Shown here piece after piece: positions 23,918 to 32,710 of a stretch of 64,000 nt of DNA (positions are counted from its first letter, which is position 1; each line of letters opens with the position of its first letter). This stretch comes from Pseudokineococcus lusitanus (lineage in GTDB: Bacteria; Actinomycetota; Actinomycetes; Actinomycetales; Quadrisphaeraceae). The position numbers were made by a program, and so were the translations under genes. Below the pieces are notes generated by a model that worked only from the letters and a program-made list of their open reading frames with translations, had not been told where the DNA came from and ran no database searches. Location of the stretch: the NCBI RefSeq assembly GCF_003751265.1, contig NZ_RJKN01000001.1:186001-250000 (forward strand), in the 5' to 3' direction.

Positions 23918-24529
23918 GTGACCCGTCCCGTCGTCCTCACCGTGGACCAGCGCGGCAGCCGGCGCGGCGCCGACGCGGTGCCCGCCCTGCTGGAGCGGCT
24001 CTCGGCCCTCCGGCCGGCTCCCCTGCGGCCCTTCGAGCGGACGGCCGGCGACGAGGTGCAGGGCGTGCTCGACGACGCGGGCGCCGTCGTCGCGGCCGTC
24101 ACGGCCCTGGCGGACGACGGCCGGTGGAGCGTCGGCGTGGGCGTCGGCGCCGTCCGCACGCCGCTGCCCGCCAGCACGAGGGCGGGGGCCGGCGTCGCCT
24201 TCGAGGCCGCCCGGCGCGCGGTCGAGGCCGCCAAGCGCGTCCGGGAGGGCGTCGCCGTCCGCGGCGGGCCCGACGACGCCGAGCCCGCCCCTGCCGTCGT
24301 CGACGCGGAGACCGCGCTGCTGCTCCTCGTGGACCTGCGGCGGCGCCGCTCGGCGGCCGGGCGGGAGGTCGTCCGCCTCGTCGAGGAGGGCCTGCCCGCC
24401 GGGCGGGCGGCGGAGCGGCTCGGGATCACGCCGCAGGCGGTGAGCCAGCGGCTCGCCGCCGCCCGCTGGTCCTCCGAGCAGCGCCTCGTCCCGCTCGCGG
24501 TGCGCCTCGTGGCGGCGGCCGCCGGCTGA
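23918..24529 (+). CDS. SatD-like regulatory protein with C-terminal HTH
   Basis: A 203-residue protein of the SatD type. The N-terminus (VVLTVDQRGSRRGADAVPALLERL) and ERTAGDEVQGVL match the nucleotidyl-cyclase-like SatD domain. The C-terminus is a helix-turn-helix (AERLGITPQAVSQRLAAARW). SatD proteins are poorly understood and usually sit next to a membrane protein, as here. GTG 23918 follows the tandem palindromes, which suggests autoregulation. The downstream membrane protein gene is only 60 bases away. Confidence 0.75.
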   Translation: MTRPVVLTVDQRGSRRGADAVPALLERLSALRPAPLRPFERTAGDEVQGVLDDAGAVVAAVTALADDGRWSVGVGVGAVRTPLPASTRAGAGVAFEAARRAVEAAKRVREGVAVRGGPDDAEPAPAVVDAETALLLLVDLRRRRSAAGREVVRLVEEGLPAGRAAERLGITPQAVSQRLAAARWSSEQRLVPLAVRLVAAAAG

Positions 24530-24589
24530 GCCGGCCCGGCGGGCGGGCGCGGGCCCCCGGTCGTCGGTGGCCTGCGCCAGGGTGGGGAC

Positions 24590-25147
24590 GTGGTCGCCCT
24601 GCTGCTCCTCCTCGTCGCGCTGACGGCCGCGCCCGGCTGGCCGCAGACGGCCGACCTGCTGCGGCGCCGCGGCCTGCTGGGCCTGCGGCGGGCCGCCCTC
24701 GTCGCGCCGCTGGGGCTCCTCGCGGCCGCCGCCGTCCTCGCGGCCGCGGTGGGGACGCCGGCCGGTGGCCCGCTCGGCCCGCAGGGGCTGGGCGCCACGG
24801 CCGTCGTCGTGCCCGCGGCCGTCGCCGCCGCCGTCGTCGCGGGCGGCCCGTGGACGACGGCGGTCCTCGAGGCCGTGCGCCGGGGGCAGCGGGCCGACGC
24901 GACCATCTCTGCCGTCGTGCTCAGGGGCGGCGCCGCCATCGGCGCCCTCGAGCGGGCGGCCGTCGCCGCGACGCTCCTCGCGGGCTGGCCGGAGGGGCTG
25001 GCCGTCGTCCTCGCCGTCAAGGGGCTCGGCCGCTACGACGAGCTCCGCGCCTCCACCGACGCGGCGGAGCGCTTCATCGTCGGGACCTTCGCCAGCGGCC
25101 TGTGGGCGGCGGCCTGCACGGGCGTGGCCCTCCTCGCCACCCGTTGA
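24590..25147 (+). CDS. Membrane protein partner of the SatD-like protein
   Basis: A 185-residue membrane protein with about five hydrophobic helices. The C-terminal part (GALERAAVAATLLAGWPEGL, AVVLAVKGLGRYDELR, AERFIVGTFASGLWAAA) resembles the C-terminal half of DUF3307-type proteins, the usual companions of SatD. Function is unknown. GTG 24590 lies 60 bases after the SatD stop, so the two are likely one operon controlled by the palindromes upstream. Confidence 0.65.
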   Translation: MVALLLLLVALTAAPGWPQTADLLRRRGLLGLRRAALVAPLGLLAAAAVLAAAVGTPAGGPLGPQGLGATAVVVPAAVAAAVVAGGPWTTAVLEAVRRGQRADATISAVVLRGGAAIGALERAAVAATLLAGWPEGLAVVLAVKGLGRYDELRASTDAAERFIVGTFASGLWAAACTGVALLATR

Positions 25148-25163
25148 GCGGGGCGGACGCCGG

Positions 25164-25613
25164 TCAGCCGACCGGCGGACGCCCGCGGCGCGGGCGCCGC
25201 GAGCGCAGCCACCAGAGCCCGAGGACGGGCAGGACGAGCGGGACGAACCCGTAGCCGCTGCCGTAGCCGGACCAGACGGTGGCCTCGGGGAAGTCGGCGG
25301 CGTCGACCTGGCTGAGCGTCCCGACGGCGAGGACGCCGACGAGCTCGACCGTCACGGCGACCAGGGCCACGCGGCGCGAGCGCTCGCTGGAGCGGACGAG
25401 CGCCACCGTCGCGACGACGTAGACGGCCGCGGCGAAGGCCGACAGCAGGTAGGGCAGCGGCGCGCTCGGGAAGTCGGTGACGAGCTGGAAGCCCGCCCGG
25501 AAGCTCGCCGAGAGGGCGAACACCGCGTAGACGGCCACGAGGATGCGCCCCGGCCCGCTGCTCAGCGCCGGGCCGCCCCGTCGTCCCGTCGTCGACCCGT
25601 CCACGCGCCTCAC
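25164..25613 (-). CDS. Hypothetical four-span membrane protein
   Basis: A 149-residue membrane protein with segments such as ILVAVYAVFALSASFRAG, PYLLSAFAAAVYVVATVALV, ALVAVTVELVGVLAVGTL and GFVPLVLPVLGLWWL. Its GTG start overlaps the stop of the upstream gene (GTGA). No function is recognised. The layout resembles small actinobacterial integral membrane proteins of unknown role that travel as a pair with the gene upstream. Confidence 0.7.
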   Translation of the reverse strand: MRRVDGSTTGRRGGPALSSGPGRILVAVYAVFALSASFRAGFQLVTDFPSAPLPYLLSAFAAAVYVVATVALVRSSERSRRVALVAVTVELVGVLAVGTLSQVDAADFPEATVWSGYGSGYGFVPLVLPVLGLWWLRSRRPRRGRPPVG

Positions 25614-25966
25614 CCGTTCCAGACCTGCTCGAGCCGCAGCACGAGGACCGCCGTCGTCACCGCCGCCACCGCCAGCACGCCGTTGCCCCAGCGGCTCCGG
25701 TCGGCGAGCCCCCAGAAGACGCCGGCCGGCAGCAGCAGCACGATCGTCAGGAGGTAGCCCACGAAGGTCGCCGTCGACAGCGGCCGGGTGCCGGTGACGA
25801 CGAGGACGACGGCGACCACGCCCTGCACGAGCAGGCCGACCTCGAGGGCCGCCGCGAGGAGCAGCTGCCCGCCGGAGGGGCGCGCCGCCCGGACCGCGCC
25901 GACGAGGGACCACACCGCCAGCACGAGCGAGGCCGCGCCGAGCGCGACGGCCAGGGGGGTGAGCAC
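25610..25966 (-). CDS. Hypothetical four-span membrane protein
   Basis: A 118-residue protein with four hydrophobic helices (LTPLAVALGAASLVLAVWSL, LLLAAALEVGLLVQGVVAVVL, TATFVGYLLTIVLLLPAGVFW, GNGVLAVAAVTTAVLVLRL). GTG 25966 gives a start at the first helix. Its stop is coupled to the next membrane protein by a 4-base overlap, so the two are cotranslated. It is divergent from the phosphatase gene at 26012. Function unknown. Confidence 0.7.
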   Translation of the reverse strand: MLTPLAVALGAASLVLAVWSLVGAVRAARPSGGQLLLAAALEVGLLVQGVVAVVLVVTGTRPLSTATFVGYLLTIVLLLPAGVFWGLADRSRWGNGVLAVAAVTTAVLVLRLEQVWNG

Positions 25967-26011
25967 GGCGAGCAGCGTAGGAGGGCGGCGCCGCTCCCCT
26001 AGCCTCGCCCG

Positions 26012-26686
26012 GTGACCATCCCCGACGACGCGACGCCCCCGGCCCTCGGCGACGGGCCGCACGGCCTGGCCCTCGGGCCCGGCCGGTACCCGCTCCTGCT
26101 CGTGCGGCACGGCCAGACCGACTGGGCGCGGGACGGGCGGCACACGGGCCGCACCGACGTCCCCCTCAACGCCGTCGGCGAGGAGCAGGCCCGGGCGCTG
26201 CGGGCGCTCCTCGCGCCGTGGGACGTGCGGGCCGTGCGGGTCAGCCCCCTCCAGCGGGCGCGCCGGACGGCCGAGCTCGCCGGGCTCGGCGACGGGCTCG
26301 AGCTCGTCGAGGACCCCGACCTCGTCGAGTGGGACTACGGCGGCGTCGAGGGCCTGGCCACGCCGGAGATCCGCGAGCGCCTCGGCTTCGAGTGGAAGAT
26401 CTTCGACCACGGCGTCCCGCCGGGGCGGACCCCGGGCGAGCTGGTGCAGGACGTCGCCGCACGGGTGGCGCACGCGCTGGCCCGGGTCCGGCCGCTGCTC
26501 GACGAGGGGCCGGTCTGCGTCGTGGCCCACGGCCACTCGCTGCGCGTCCTCGCGGCCACCTACCTCGGTCTCCCGCCCGCCACGGCGGCGGCCCTCGAGC
26601 TGAGCCCGGCCTCGCTGAGCGTGCTCGGCGAGAACCACCGGGTGCCCACGGTGCGCCACTGGAACCTCCAGGCGCCCGGCGCCTGA
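26012..26686 (+). CDS. Histidine phosphatase (phosphoglycerate mutase family)
   Basis: A 224-residue phosphatase. The catalytic RHG is in LLLVRHGQTDWARDG, and the second histidine is in VCVVAHGHSLRVLA. The conserved Glu-rich middle segment (LVEWDYGGVEGLATPEIRERL) is also present. Broad-specificity phosphatases and phosphoglycerate mutases share this fold; the length and absence of the mutase insertion favour a phosphatase. GTG 26012. It ends 160 bases before oleA. Confidence 0.9.
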   Translation: MTIPDDATPPALGDGPHGLALGPGRYPLLLVRHGQTDWARDGRHTGRTDVPLNAVGEEQARALRALLAPWDVRAVRVSPLQRARRTAELAGLGDGLELVEDPDLVEWDYGGVEGLATPEIRERLGFEWKIFDHGVPPGRTPGELVQDVAARVAHALARVRPLLDEGPVCVVAHGHSLRVLAATYLGLPPATAAALELSPASLSVLGENHRVPTVRHWNLQAPGA

Positions 26687-26847
26687 GCCCGCCCCCGGGC
26701 GGTGCCGCCCCGGCGGCCCCGTCCCGTCGTCGCCGGGCGCACGGTCCCGGCGGTGGCAGACTCGTCGCCCGTGCGCCCGGGGCGTGCCCCACGACCACGG
26801 GGCCGGCCCGCCCGGCGGACCACCGGACGGACAGACAGGACACGCGC

Positions 26848-27873
26848 GTGACGGGCAACACCACCATCAGCCACGAGGGCACCGCCCTGCTCGGGACCAG
26901 CGCCGTCGAGGCGCCCGTGGTGGTGACCTCCGACGCGATGGAGGAGCGGCTCGCCGAGACGCTGACCCGGCTGCGCATGCGGCCGGGCACCCTGTCGTCG
27001 CTCGCGGGCATCCAGGAGCGCCGCTGGTGGGGGCCCGACGAGGACGCTGCCCAGGGCGCGGCGCGGGCCGGGCGCGAGGCGCTCGCCGCCGCCGGCGTCG
27101 AGCCGGGCCAGGTGGACCTCCTCATCAACACCTCGGTCTTCCGCGCCAACCTCGAGCCGTCCGTGGCCGTCGGCATCCACCACGCGCTGGGCCTGCCGTC
27201 GTCGGCGCTGAACTTCGACATCACCAACGCCTGCCTCGGCTTCGTCAACGCGCTGACGCTCGCCGGCACCCTCATCGACAGCGGCCAGGTCCGGTACGCG
27301 CTCGTCGTCGACGGCGAGGACGCGCGGCCCGTGCACGAGTCGACCCTGCGGCGCCTGTCGGCGCCCGAGGCCGTCCGGCGCGACTACCTCGACGCCTTCG
27401 CCACCCTCACGCTGGGCTCCGGCGCCGCCGCGGCCGTGCTCGGTCCCGTCGGGGCGCACCCCGACGCCCCGCGCGTCATGGGCGGCATCTCGCGCGCGAG
27501 GTCGTCCGCCCACGAGCTCTGCGTCGGCGGCAACGACGGCATGGTCACCGACGCCCGCGGCCTGCTCGAGGAGGGGCTGCTCCTCGTCGGCGAGGCGTGG
27601 GACGACGCCCTCGCCGACGGCTGGGCGTGGAAGGACATGGACCGCTACGTCATGCACCAGGTCAGCACCGTGCACACCCGTGCCCTCGTGGAGCGCATCG
27701 GCATCGACCCCGAGCGCGTCCCGCTGACCTTCCCGCGCTGGGGCAACGTCGGCCCCGCGGCTCTGCCCATGACCCTGGCCACCGAGGCGCCGACGCTGCG
27801 CCGCGGCGAGCGCGTGCTCTGCATGGGCGTCGGCTCGGGCCTCAACACGGCCATGACGGAGATCCGCTGGTGA
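26848..27873 (+). CDS. oleA: OleA, 3-oxoacyl synthase for long-chain olefins
   Basis: A 341-residue thiolase-superfamily enzyme that joins two fatty acyl-CoA molecules head to head, giving a beta-keto acid. The catalytic Cys is in FDITNACLGFVNAL (about residue 130), His in RYVMHQVSTVHT, and Asn in FPRWGNVGPAALP, the order of the OleA triad. GTG 26848 gives an N-terminus like known OleA. The stop overlaps the OleBC start, so the product passes to a co-translated partner. This is the first enzyme of the Ole pathway described in Micrococcus luteus, Xanthomonas and others. Confidence 0.93.
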   Translation: MTGNTTISHEGTALLGTSAVEAPVVVTSDAMEERLAETLTRLRMRPGTLSSLAGIQERRWWGPDEDAAQGAARAGREALAAAGVEPGQVDLLINTSVFRANLEPSVAVGIHHALGLPSSALNFDITNACLGFVNALTLAGTLIDSGQVRYALVVDGEDARPVHESTLRRLSAPEAVRRDYLDAFATLTLGSGAAAAVLGPVGAHPDAPRVMGGISRARSSAHELCVGGNDGMVTDARGLLEEGLLLVGEAWDDALADGWAWKDMDRYVMHQVSTVHTRALVERIGIDPERVPLTFPRWGNVGPAALPMTLATEAPTLRRGERVLCMGVGSGLNTAMTEIRW

Positions 27874-30719
27874 GGGGCGCCCCCTCGCCCGCCTCCCCCT
27901 CCCCCGCCGCGGCGGCCGCGCCCGGCGCGCCCGCCGTCGACGTCGCGGCCCTGCCCGGCGTGGACCCCCGGTGGTCGCGCCTCGTCGCCGCCCCGAGCGC
28001 CGACGGCACCCGCCGGACGTGGCACCTGCTCGACGGCGCCGGCGCCCTCGACGGGCGCGAGCCCGCCGGCACCGTGCTCGCCGTCCACGGCAACCCCACC
28101 TGGTCCTACCTGTGGCGCGACGTGGTCCGCGCGGGCGTCGTCGGGGACGCCGCGGGCCGCCCGTGGCGCGTCCTCGCCGTCGACCAGCTCGGCATGGGGC
28201 TGTCGGACCGCCGTCCCCGTGCCGGCGGCGGGCCGTGGCGCCTCGCCGACCGGGTGGCCGACCTCGCCGCGCTCGTCGACGTCCTCCGCGCCGGCACGGA
28301 CGACGGCTTCCCGCCGGTCGACGGGCCGCTCGTCGCCCTCGGCCACGACTGGGGCGGGGTCGTCGTCAGCGGCTGGGCCGGGGAGCACCCCGACGAGCTC
28401 GCGGCGCTCGTCCTCACGAACACCGCCGTCCACGCCCCCGCGGGCGACGCCCTCCCGCCCGCCCTGCAGGCGGTCACCGCGCCCGGGCTGCACGCGCTCC
28501 TCACCTCGCGCACCGACGCCTTCGTGCGCGCCGCGGCCGCGCAGCCCGCCCGTCGCCTGCCCGACGCGGTCCGCGCCGCCTACCGGGCCCCCTACCGCAG
28601 CGTGGCCGACCGGGCCGCCGTCGAGGGCTTCGTGGCCGACATCCCCTGGCGCGCCGACGACGTCAGCCGTCCGGCGCTCGAGCGGGTGTCGGCCGGAGTG
28701 AGCGCCCTCGGCGCCGCCGACGTCCCCGCGCTGCTCGTGTGGGGTCCCCGCGACCCCGTCTTCGGCGAGCGCTACCTGCGCGACCTGCGCGGCCGCCTGC
28801 CGGGCGCCGACGTCCACCGGGTCGAGGACGGCGGCCACCTGCTGCCCGAGGACGTCGACCTGGGCCCGCTCCTGCTGCGCTGGCTCGCGGCGCGGGGGCT
28901 CGGCGCGGGCGGCACGCCCGTCGTCTCGGGGCCCGCGCCGGCCGGCGTGCGCGCCCCGCTGTGGGCCGAGCTCGAGGCCCGGACCGGGGACGACTCCCCC
29001 GCCGTCGTCGAGCTGTCCGCCGACGGGGCCGCGCCCCGCGTCGTCAGCTGGCGCGAGCTCGGGCACCGGGTCGCCGAGGTGGCGGTCGGCCTCCACGAGG
29101 AGGGGGTCCGGCCCGGCGACCGGGTCAGCCTCCTCGTGCCCCCGGGCGCCGACCTCACGACCTGCCTCTACGCCTGCCTGCGCCTCGGCGCGGTCGTCGT
29201 CGTGGCCGACCAGGGCCTCGGCGTCCGCGGTCTCGGCCGCGCGGTCCGGGGCGCCGGCCCCCGCCACGTCGTGGCCGTCGAGCGCGGCCTCGTGGCCGCC
29301 GCCGCCCTGGGCTGGCCCGGGAGCCGCACCGGTGCGGGCCCCCTCGGGCCCGTGGGGCGCCGGCTCGCCGGGACGACGCTCACCGGGCTCGCGGCGCGCG
29401 GCCGCCGCAGCGCGCTCGGCGGCGTCGAGGGCGGGCCCGCCGCGGGCCGGCCGACGCTCGCCACGGTCCGGCTGCCGGAGCCCGACCCCTCCGCGGACGC
29501 GGCCGTCCTCTTCACCTCCGGGTCGACCGGGCCGGCGAAGGGCGCCGTCTACACGCACGAGCGGCTCGCGGCGATGCGCGACGCCGTCGCCGCGGCGTAC
29601 GACGTCGACCGGCGCACCGCCCTCGTCGCGGCCTTCGCGCCCTTCGCGCTCCTGGGCCCTGCGCTCGGCGCCGTCTCGGCGAGCCCGGCCATGGACGTCA
29701 CCGCACCGCGGACGCTCACCGCGCGGGCGCTGGCGGACGCCGTCGCCGCCGTCGACGCCACCGTCGTCTTCGCCTCTCCCGCAGCCCTCGCCAACGTCGT
29801 GGCGACCGGCGGGGACCTCGACGCCGCCGGCCGTGAGGCGCTGGCCGGGGTCCGGCGGCTGCTGTCGGCCGGGGCGCCCGTGCCCGTGGCGCTGCTGCGC
29901 GACGTCGCCCGGCTCGTCCCGGGGGCGTCGCTCCACACCCCCTACGGCATGACCGAGGGGCTGCCCATGACCGACGTCCGGCTCGAGGAGCTCGAGGCCG
30001 CCGCCGCCCCCGGCGGCGTGGACGACGGCGTCCTCGTCGGCGGGCCCCTGGCCGACGTCGAGGTGGCGCTCGCGCCGCTCGACGGCGAGGGGACGCCGTC
30101 GGACCGACCGGTCCGCGACGCCGGCACCACCGGCGAGGTGCTGCTGCGGGCCCCGCACACGAAGGCGCGCTACGACCAGCTGTGGGCCACCGAGCACGCC
30201 AGCCGCCTCGTGGACGACGAGGGGCGCACGTGGCACCGCAGCGGGGACGTCGGCGTCCTCGAGCCCGACGGCCGGCTCCGCGTGCGGGGCCGGACCGCGC
30301 ACCTCGTGCGGACGGCCGAGGGCGTCGTGACGCCCGTGGGCGTCGAGCTCGCCGCGGCGTCCGTGCCCGGCGTCGCCCGGGCCGCCGCCACCGGCGTCGG
30401 CCCGGCGGGCACGCAGGCGCTCGTCGTCGTCGTGGAGACCGTGCCGCCCGCCCGCCGGGCCGGCGGGGCGGCGCCCGACCTCGTCGACGCGGTGCGGCGG
30501 TCCGTGGCCGCCCTGCCGGAGCACCCCGCCGTCGCCGCCGTCCTCGTCGTGCCCGGGCTGCCGACCGACGTCCGCCACGACTCGAAGGTGGACCGGACCC
30601 TCGTCGGCGCCTGGGCCGCGGAGCGTCTGGCCGGTCGTCCGGTGCCGCCGCCGTGGGGCGGGGGCGGCCTGCCCGCCCGGCTCGGCCGCGCCCGCCGGGC
30701 CCTGCGGGGACGGCGATGA
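27870..30719 (+). CDS. oleBC: OleBC fusion: beta-lactone decarboxylase and beta-lactone synthetase
   Basis: A 949-residue fusion of two pathway enzymes. Residues up to about 345 are an alpha/beta hydrolase like haloalkane dehalogenase: AVHGNPTWSYLW, nucleophile Asp in LGHDWGGVVVSG, and His in DGGHLLPED. This OleB part turns the beta-lactone into an alkene with CO2 loss. The rest is an acyl-adenylate-type enzyme (AVLFTSGSTGPAKGAVYTHE, YGMTEGLPM, RSGDVG), OleC, which forms the beta-lactone from a beta-hydroxy acid. A Pro/Ala-rich N-terminus precedes OleB. OleBC fusions are known in actinobacteria such as Micrococcus. The start and stop overlap both neighbours. Confidence 0.93.
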   Translation: MRGAPSPASPSPAAAAAPGAPAVDVAALPGVDPRWSRLVAAPSADGTRRTWHLLDGAGALDGREPAGTVLAVHGNPTWSYLWRDVVRAGVVGDAAGRPWRVLAVDQLGMGLSDRRPRAGGGPWRLADRVADLAALVDVLRAGTDDGFPPVDGPLVALGHDWGGVVVSGWAGEHPDELAALVLTNTAVHAPAGDALPPALQAVTAPGLHALLTSRTDAFVRAAAAQPARRLPDAVRAAYRAPYRSVADRAAVEGFVADIPWRADDVSRPALERVSAGVSALGAADVPALLVWGPRDPVFGERYLRDLRGRLPGADVHRVEDGGHLLPEDVDLGPLLLRWLAARGLGAGGTPVVSGPAPAGVRAPLWAELEARTGDDSPAVVELSADGAAPRVVSWRELGHRVAEVAVGLHEEGVRPGDRVSLLVPPGADLTTCLYACLRLGAVVVVADQGLGVRGLGRAVRGAGPRHVVAVERGLVAAAALGWPGSRTGAGPLGPVGRRLAGTTLTGLAARGRRSALGGVEGGPAAGRPTLATVRLPEPDPSADAAVLFTSGSTGPAKGAVYTHERLAAMRDAVAAAYDVDRRTALVAAFAPFALLGPALGAVSASPAMDVTAPRTLTARALADAVAAVDATVVFASPAALANVVATGGDLDAAGREALAGVRRLLSAGAPVPVALLRDVARLVPGASLHTPYGMTEGLPMTDVRLEELEAAAAPGGVDDGVLVGGPLADVEVALAPLDGEGTPSDRPVRDAGTTGEVLLRAPHTKARYDQLWATEHASRLVDDEGRTWHRSGDVGVLEPDGRLRVRGRTAHLVRTAEGVVTPVGVELAAASVPGVARAAATGVGPAGTQALVVVVETVPPARRAGGAAPDLVDAVRRSVAALPEHPAVAAVLVVPGLPTDVRHDSKVDRTLVGAWAAERLAGRPVPPPWGGGGLPARLGRARRALRGRR

Positions 30720-31735
30720 GCGACGACGTCCTCGTCACCGGCGCCAGCGGGATGCTGGGGCGCGCCGTGGCCCGCACCCTCGCCGACGCGGGGCACCGGG
30801 TCCGGACGCTGCAGCGCAGCCCCAGCGGGCTGGCGGGGCCCCGCTCGGGCACCGGGGGGACGGTGGCCGACGTCGCGCTCGACCTCGGCGACCCGGGGTC
30901 GGCCCCGGCGCTGCGGGAGGCGCTGACGGGCACGGACGTCGTCGTCCACCTCGCCGCCAAGGTCTCGGTCTCCGGGCCGTGGGCCGACTACCGGCGCACC
31001 AACGTCGAGGGCACGCAGCGCCTGCTCGACGCCGCCCGCGGCGCCGGCGTGCGCCGCTTCGTGCAGGTCTCGTCGCCGTCGGTGGCCCACGCGGGCGACC
31101 CCCTCGTCGGCGCGCCGGCGGGGGCGGCCGACCCGGACGCGGCCCGCGGCTCCTACGCGCGCAGCAAGGCGATGGCCGAGCTGGCGGCCCTGGCCGCCGA
31201 CGGGCCCGACCTCGCCGTCGTCGCCGTCCGGCCGCACCTCGTGTGGGGCCCCGGCGACACCCAGCTCGTCGCCCGCGTCGTCGCGCGCTCGCGCGCCGGC
31301 CGCCTGCCGCTGCTCGACGGCGGGACGGCGCTCGTCGACTCGACGTACGTGGACGACGCCGCCGAGGCGGTCGCCGCGGCGGCGGCCCGGGCGGGCGACG
31401 CGGAGGTCCACGGCCGCGCGCTCGTCGTCAGCAGCGGGGAGCCGCGGACGGTCGGCGAGCTGCTCGCGTCGCTGTGCCGCGCCCACGGCGCCCCGGCGCC
31501 GGAGCGCTCGGTGCCCGCCGGCCTGGCCCGCGCGGTCGGCGCTGCGGTGGAGGCGGTCTGGGCGGTCCGCCCGGGGCTCGGCGGCGCCGACGAGCCGCCC
31601 ATGACGCGCTTCCTCGCCGAGCAGCTGTCGACGGCGCACTGGTTCGACCAGCGCGAGACCCGCCGCCTGCTGCGGTGGTCGCCGCGGGTCGGCCTGGACG
31701 AGGGCTTCGCGCGCCTCGCCGCGGCCGCGGGCTGA
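30716..31735 (+). CDS. oleD: OleD, NADPH-dependent beta-keto acid reductase
   Basis: A 339-residue extended SDR that reduces the OleA product to a beta-hydroxy acid for OleC. The cofactor motif is LVTGASGMLGRAVAR, the HLAAKVSVSGPW segment follows, the serine strand is VQVSSPSVAHAG and the catalytic pair is in SYARSKAMAE. The ATG overlaps the OleBC stop (ATGA). Together OleA, OleBC and OleD give the complete set for internal long-chain alkenes in one operon. Confidence 0.9.
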   Translation: MSDDVLVTGASGMLGRAVARTLADAGHRVRTLQRSPSGLAGPRSGTGGTVADVALDLGDPGSAPALREALTGTDVVVHLAAKVSVSGPWADYRRTNVEGTQRLLDAARGAGVRRFVQVSSPSVAHAGDPLVGAPAGAADPDAARGSYARSKAMAELAALAADGPDLAVVAVRPHLVWGPGDTQLVARVVARSRAGRLPLLDGGTALVDSTYVDDAAEAVAAAAARAGDAEVHGRALVVSSGEPRTVGELLASLCRAHGAPAPERSVPAGLARAVGAAVEAVWAVRPGLGGADEPPMTRFLAEQLSTAHWFDQRETRRLLRWSPRVGLDEGFARLAAAAG

Positions 31736-31741
31736 GCGACG

Positions 31742-32518
31742 GTGACCGGCACCCCGCCCGGGCGCCCTCCCGTGGCCGCCGTGCCCACCGGCGCGGTCCC
31801 GGTGCCCGACCTCGTCCGGTCCGTGCTCCCCGGCCGGCGGCTGGACCCGGTGTGGCGCAACGAGGCCGGCGGGCTCACGTGGCGGACGGACGACGCGGGC
31901 CCGGCCCGCCACGTCAAGTGGACCCCGCACGGGGCGGCCGCCCTGGACATCCCCGCGGAGGCGGGGCGCCTGCGCTGGCTCGCCGGCCGGGTCGTCGTCC
32001 CGGAGGTCGTCGCCGTCGAGCACGACGACGGCGGGACGGTGCTCGTCACCGCCACGCTCCCCGGCCGCAGCGCCGTGGACCCGCGGTGGCTCGCTGCCCC
32101 CGAGGTCGCCGTCACCGCCGTCGGGCGGGGCCTGCGGGCGTTCCACGACGCGCTGCCGGTCGAGGGCTGCCCCTTCTCGTGGACGGCCGAGCACCGGCTG
32201 GCGCGGCTGCGCCCCGACGTCCCCGCCGAGGTCCGGGCCCGGCTGGGCGACGTCCCCGACGTCGACCACCTCGTCGTCGCCCACGGCGACGCGTGCATGC
32301 CGAACACGCTGCTCGACGACGACGGCCGCCCCGCGGCGCACGTCGACGTCGGCGCCCTCGGGCTGGCCGACCGCTGGGCCGACCTCGCCGTCGCCTCGTG
32401 GAGCACCGCCTGGAACGTCGGGCCCGGCTACGAGGACCTGCTCCTCGAGGCCTACGGGGTCGAGCGCGACGACGCCCGCGTCGCCTACTACCGGGAGCTC
32501 TGGGACGCGAGCCCCTGA
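31742..32518 (+). CDS. Aminoglycoside phosphotransferase-like kinase
   Basis: A 258-residue APH-family protein. The catalytic loop is VVAHGDACMPNTLLDDDG (HGDxxxxN), and the metal Asp is in AHVDVGALGLADRWADLAVA. The substrate is unknown; many genomic APH-like proteins act on other small molecules, so antibiotic resistance is not implied. GTG 31742 lies six bases after the oleD stop, so it may be read from the ole transcript. A strong hairpin repeat follows 75 bases later. Confidence 0.82.
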   Translation: MTGTPPGRPPVAAVPTGAVPVPDLVRSVLPGRRLDPVWRNEAGGLTWRTDDAGPARHVKWTPHGAAALDIPAEAGRLRWLAGRVVVPEVVAVEHDDGGTVLVTATLPGRSAVDPRWLAAPEVAVTAVGRGLRAFHDALPVEGCPFSWTAEHRLARLRPDVPAEVRARLGDVPDVDHLVVAHGDACMPNTLLDDDGRPAAHVDVGALGLADRWADLAVASWSTAWNVGPGYEDLLLEAYGVERDDARVAYYRELWDASP

Positions 32519-32542
32519 GCGCTCCTCCTCACCCCTCCCCCT

Positions 32543-32643
32543 CCCGCGACGTGCGGCCATGACGCGCCGTCGCACCGCGACCTCCCCCCGACGTGTGGCC
32601 ATGACGCGGTCCGCGTGGGTCCACGGACCGCGTCATGGCCACA
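32543..32643. repeat. Hairpin repeat with a 20-bp perfect stem
   Basis: A perfect 20-base inverted repeat (32594-32613 against 32624-32643, 10-base loop) lies after the phosphotransferase gene. A shorter direct copy of the stem core (GACGTG-GGCCATGACGCG) lies about 43 bases upstream, near 32548-32565, so the core GGCCATGACGCG occurs twice on one strand and once inverted. It may end the ole operon transcript, and it resembles a small dispersed intergenic repeat. Confidence 0.65.
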
Positions 32644-32710
32644 GGTCGCGGGTCGGGGTGACGGTTCGCCGCCGCACGTGCGCCGGCGAGGGCGTCGGTA
32701 GCGTGCCGCC

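Noticed and set aside
31742-32518. Aminoglycoside resistance gene
   Set aside because: APH-like motifs alone do not show antibiotic substrates; it sits next to metabolic genes and lacks other resistance context.
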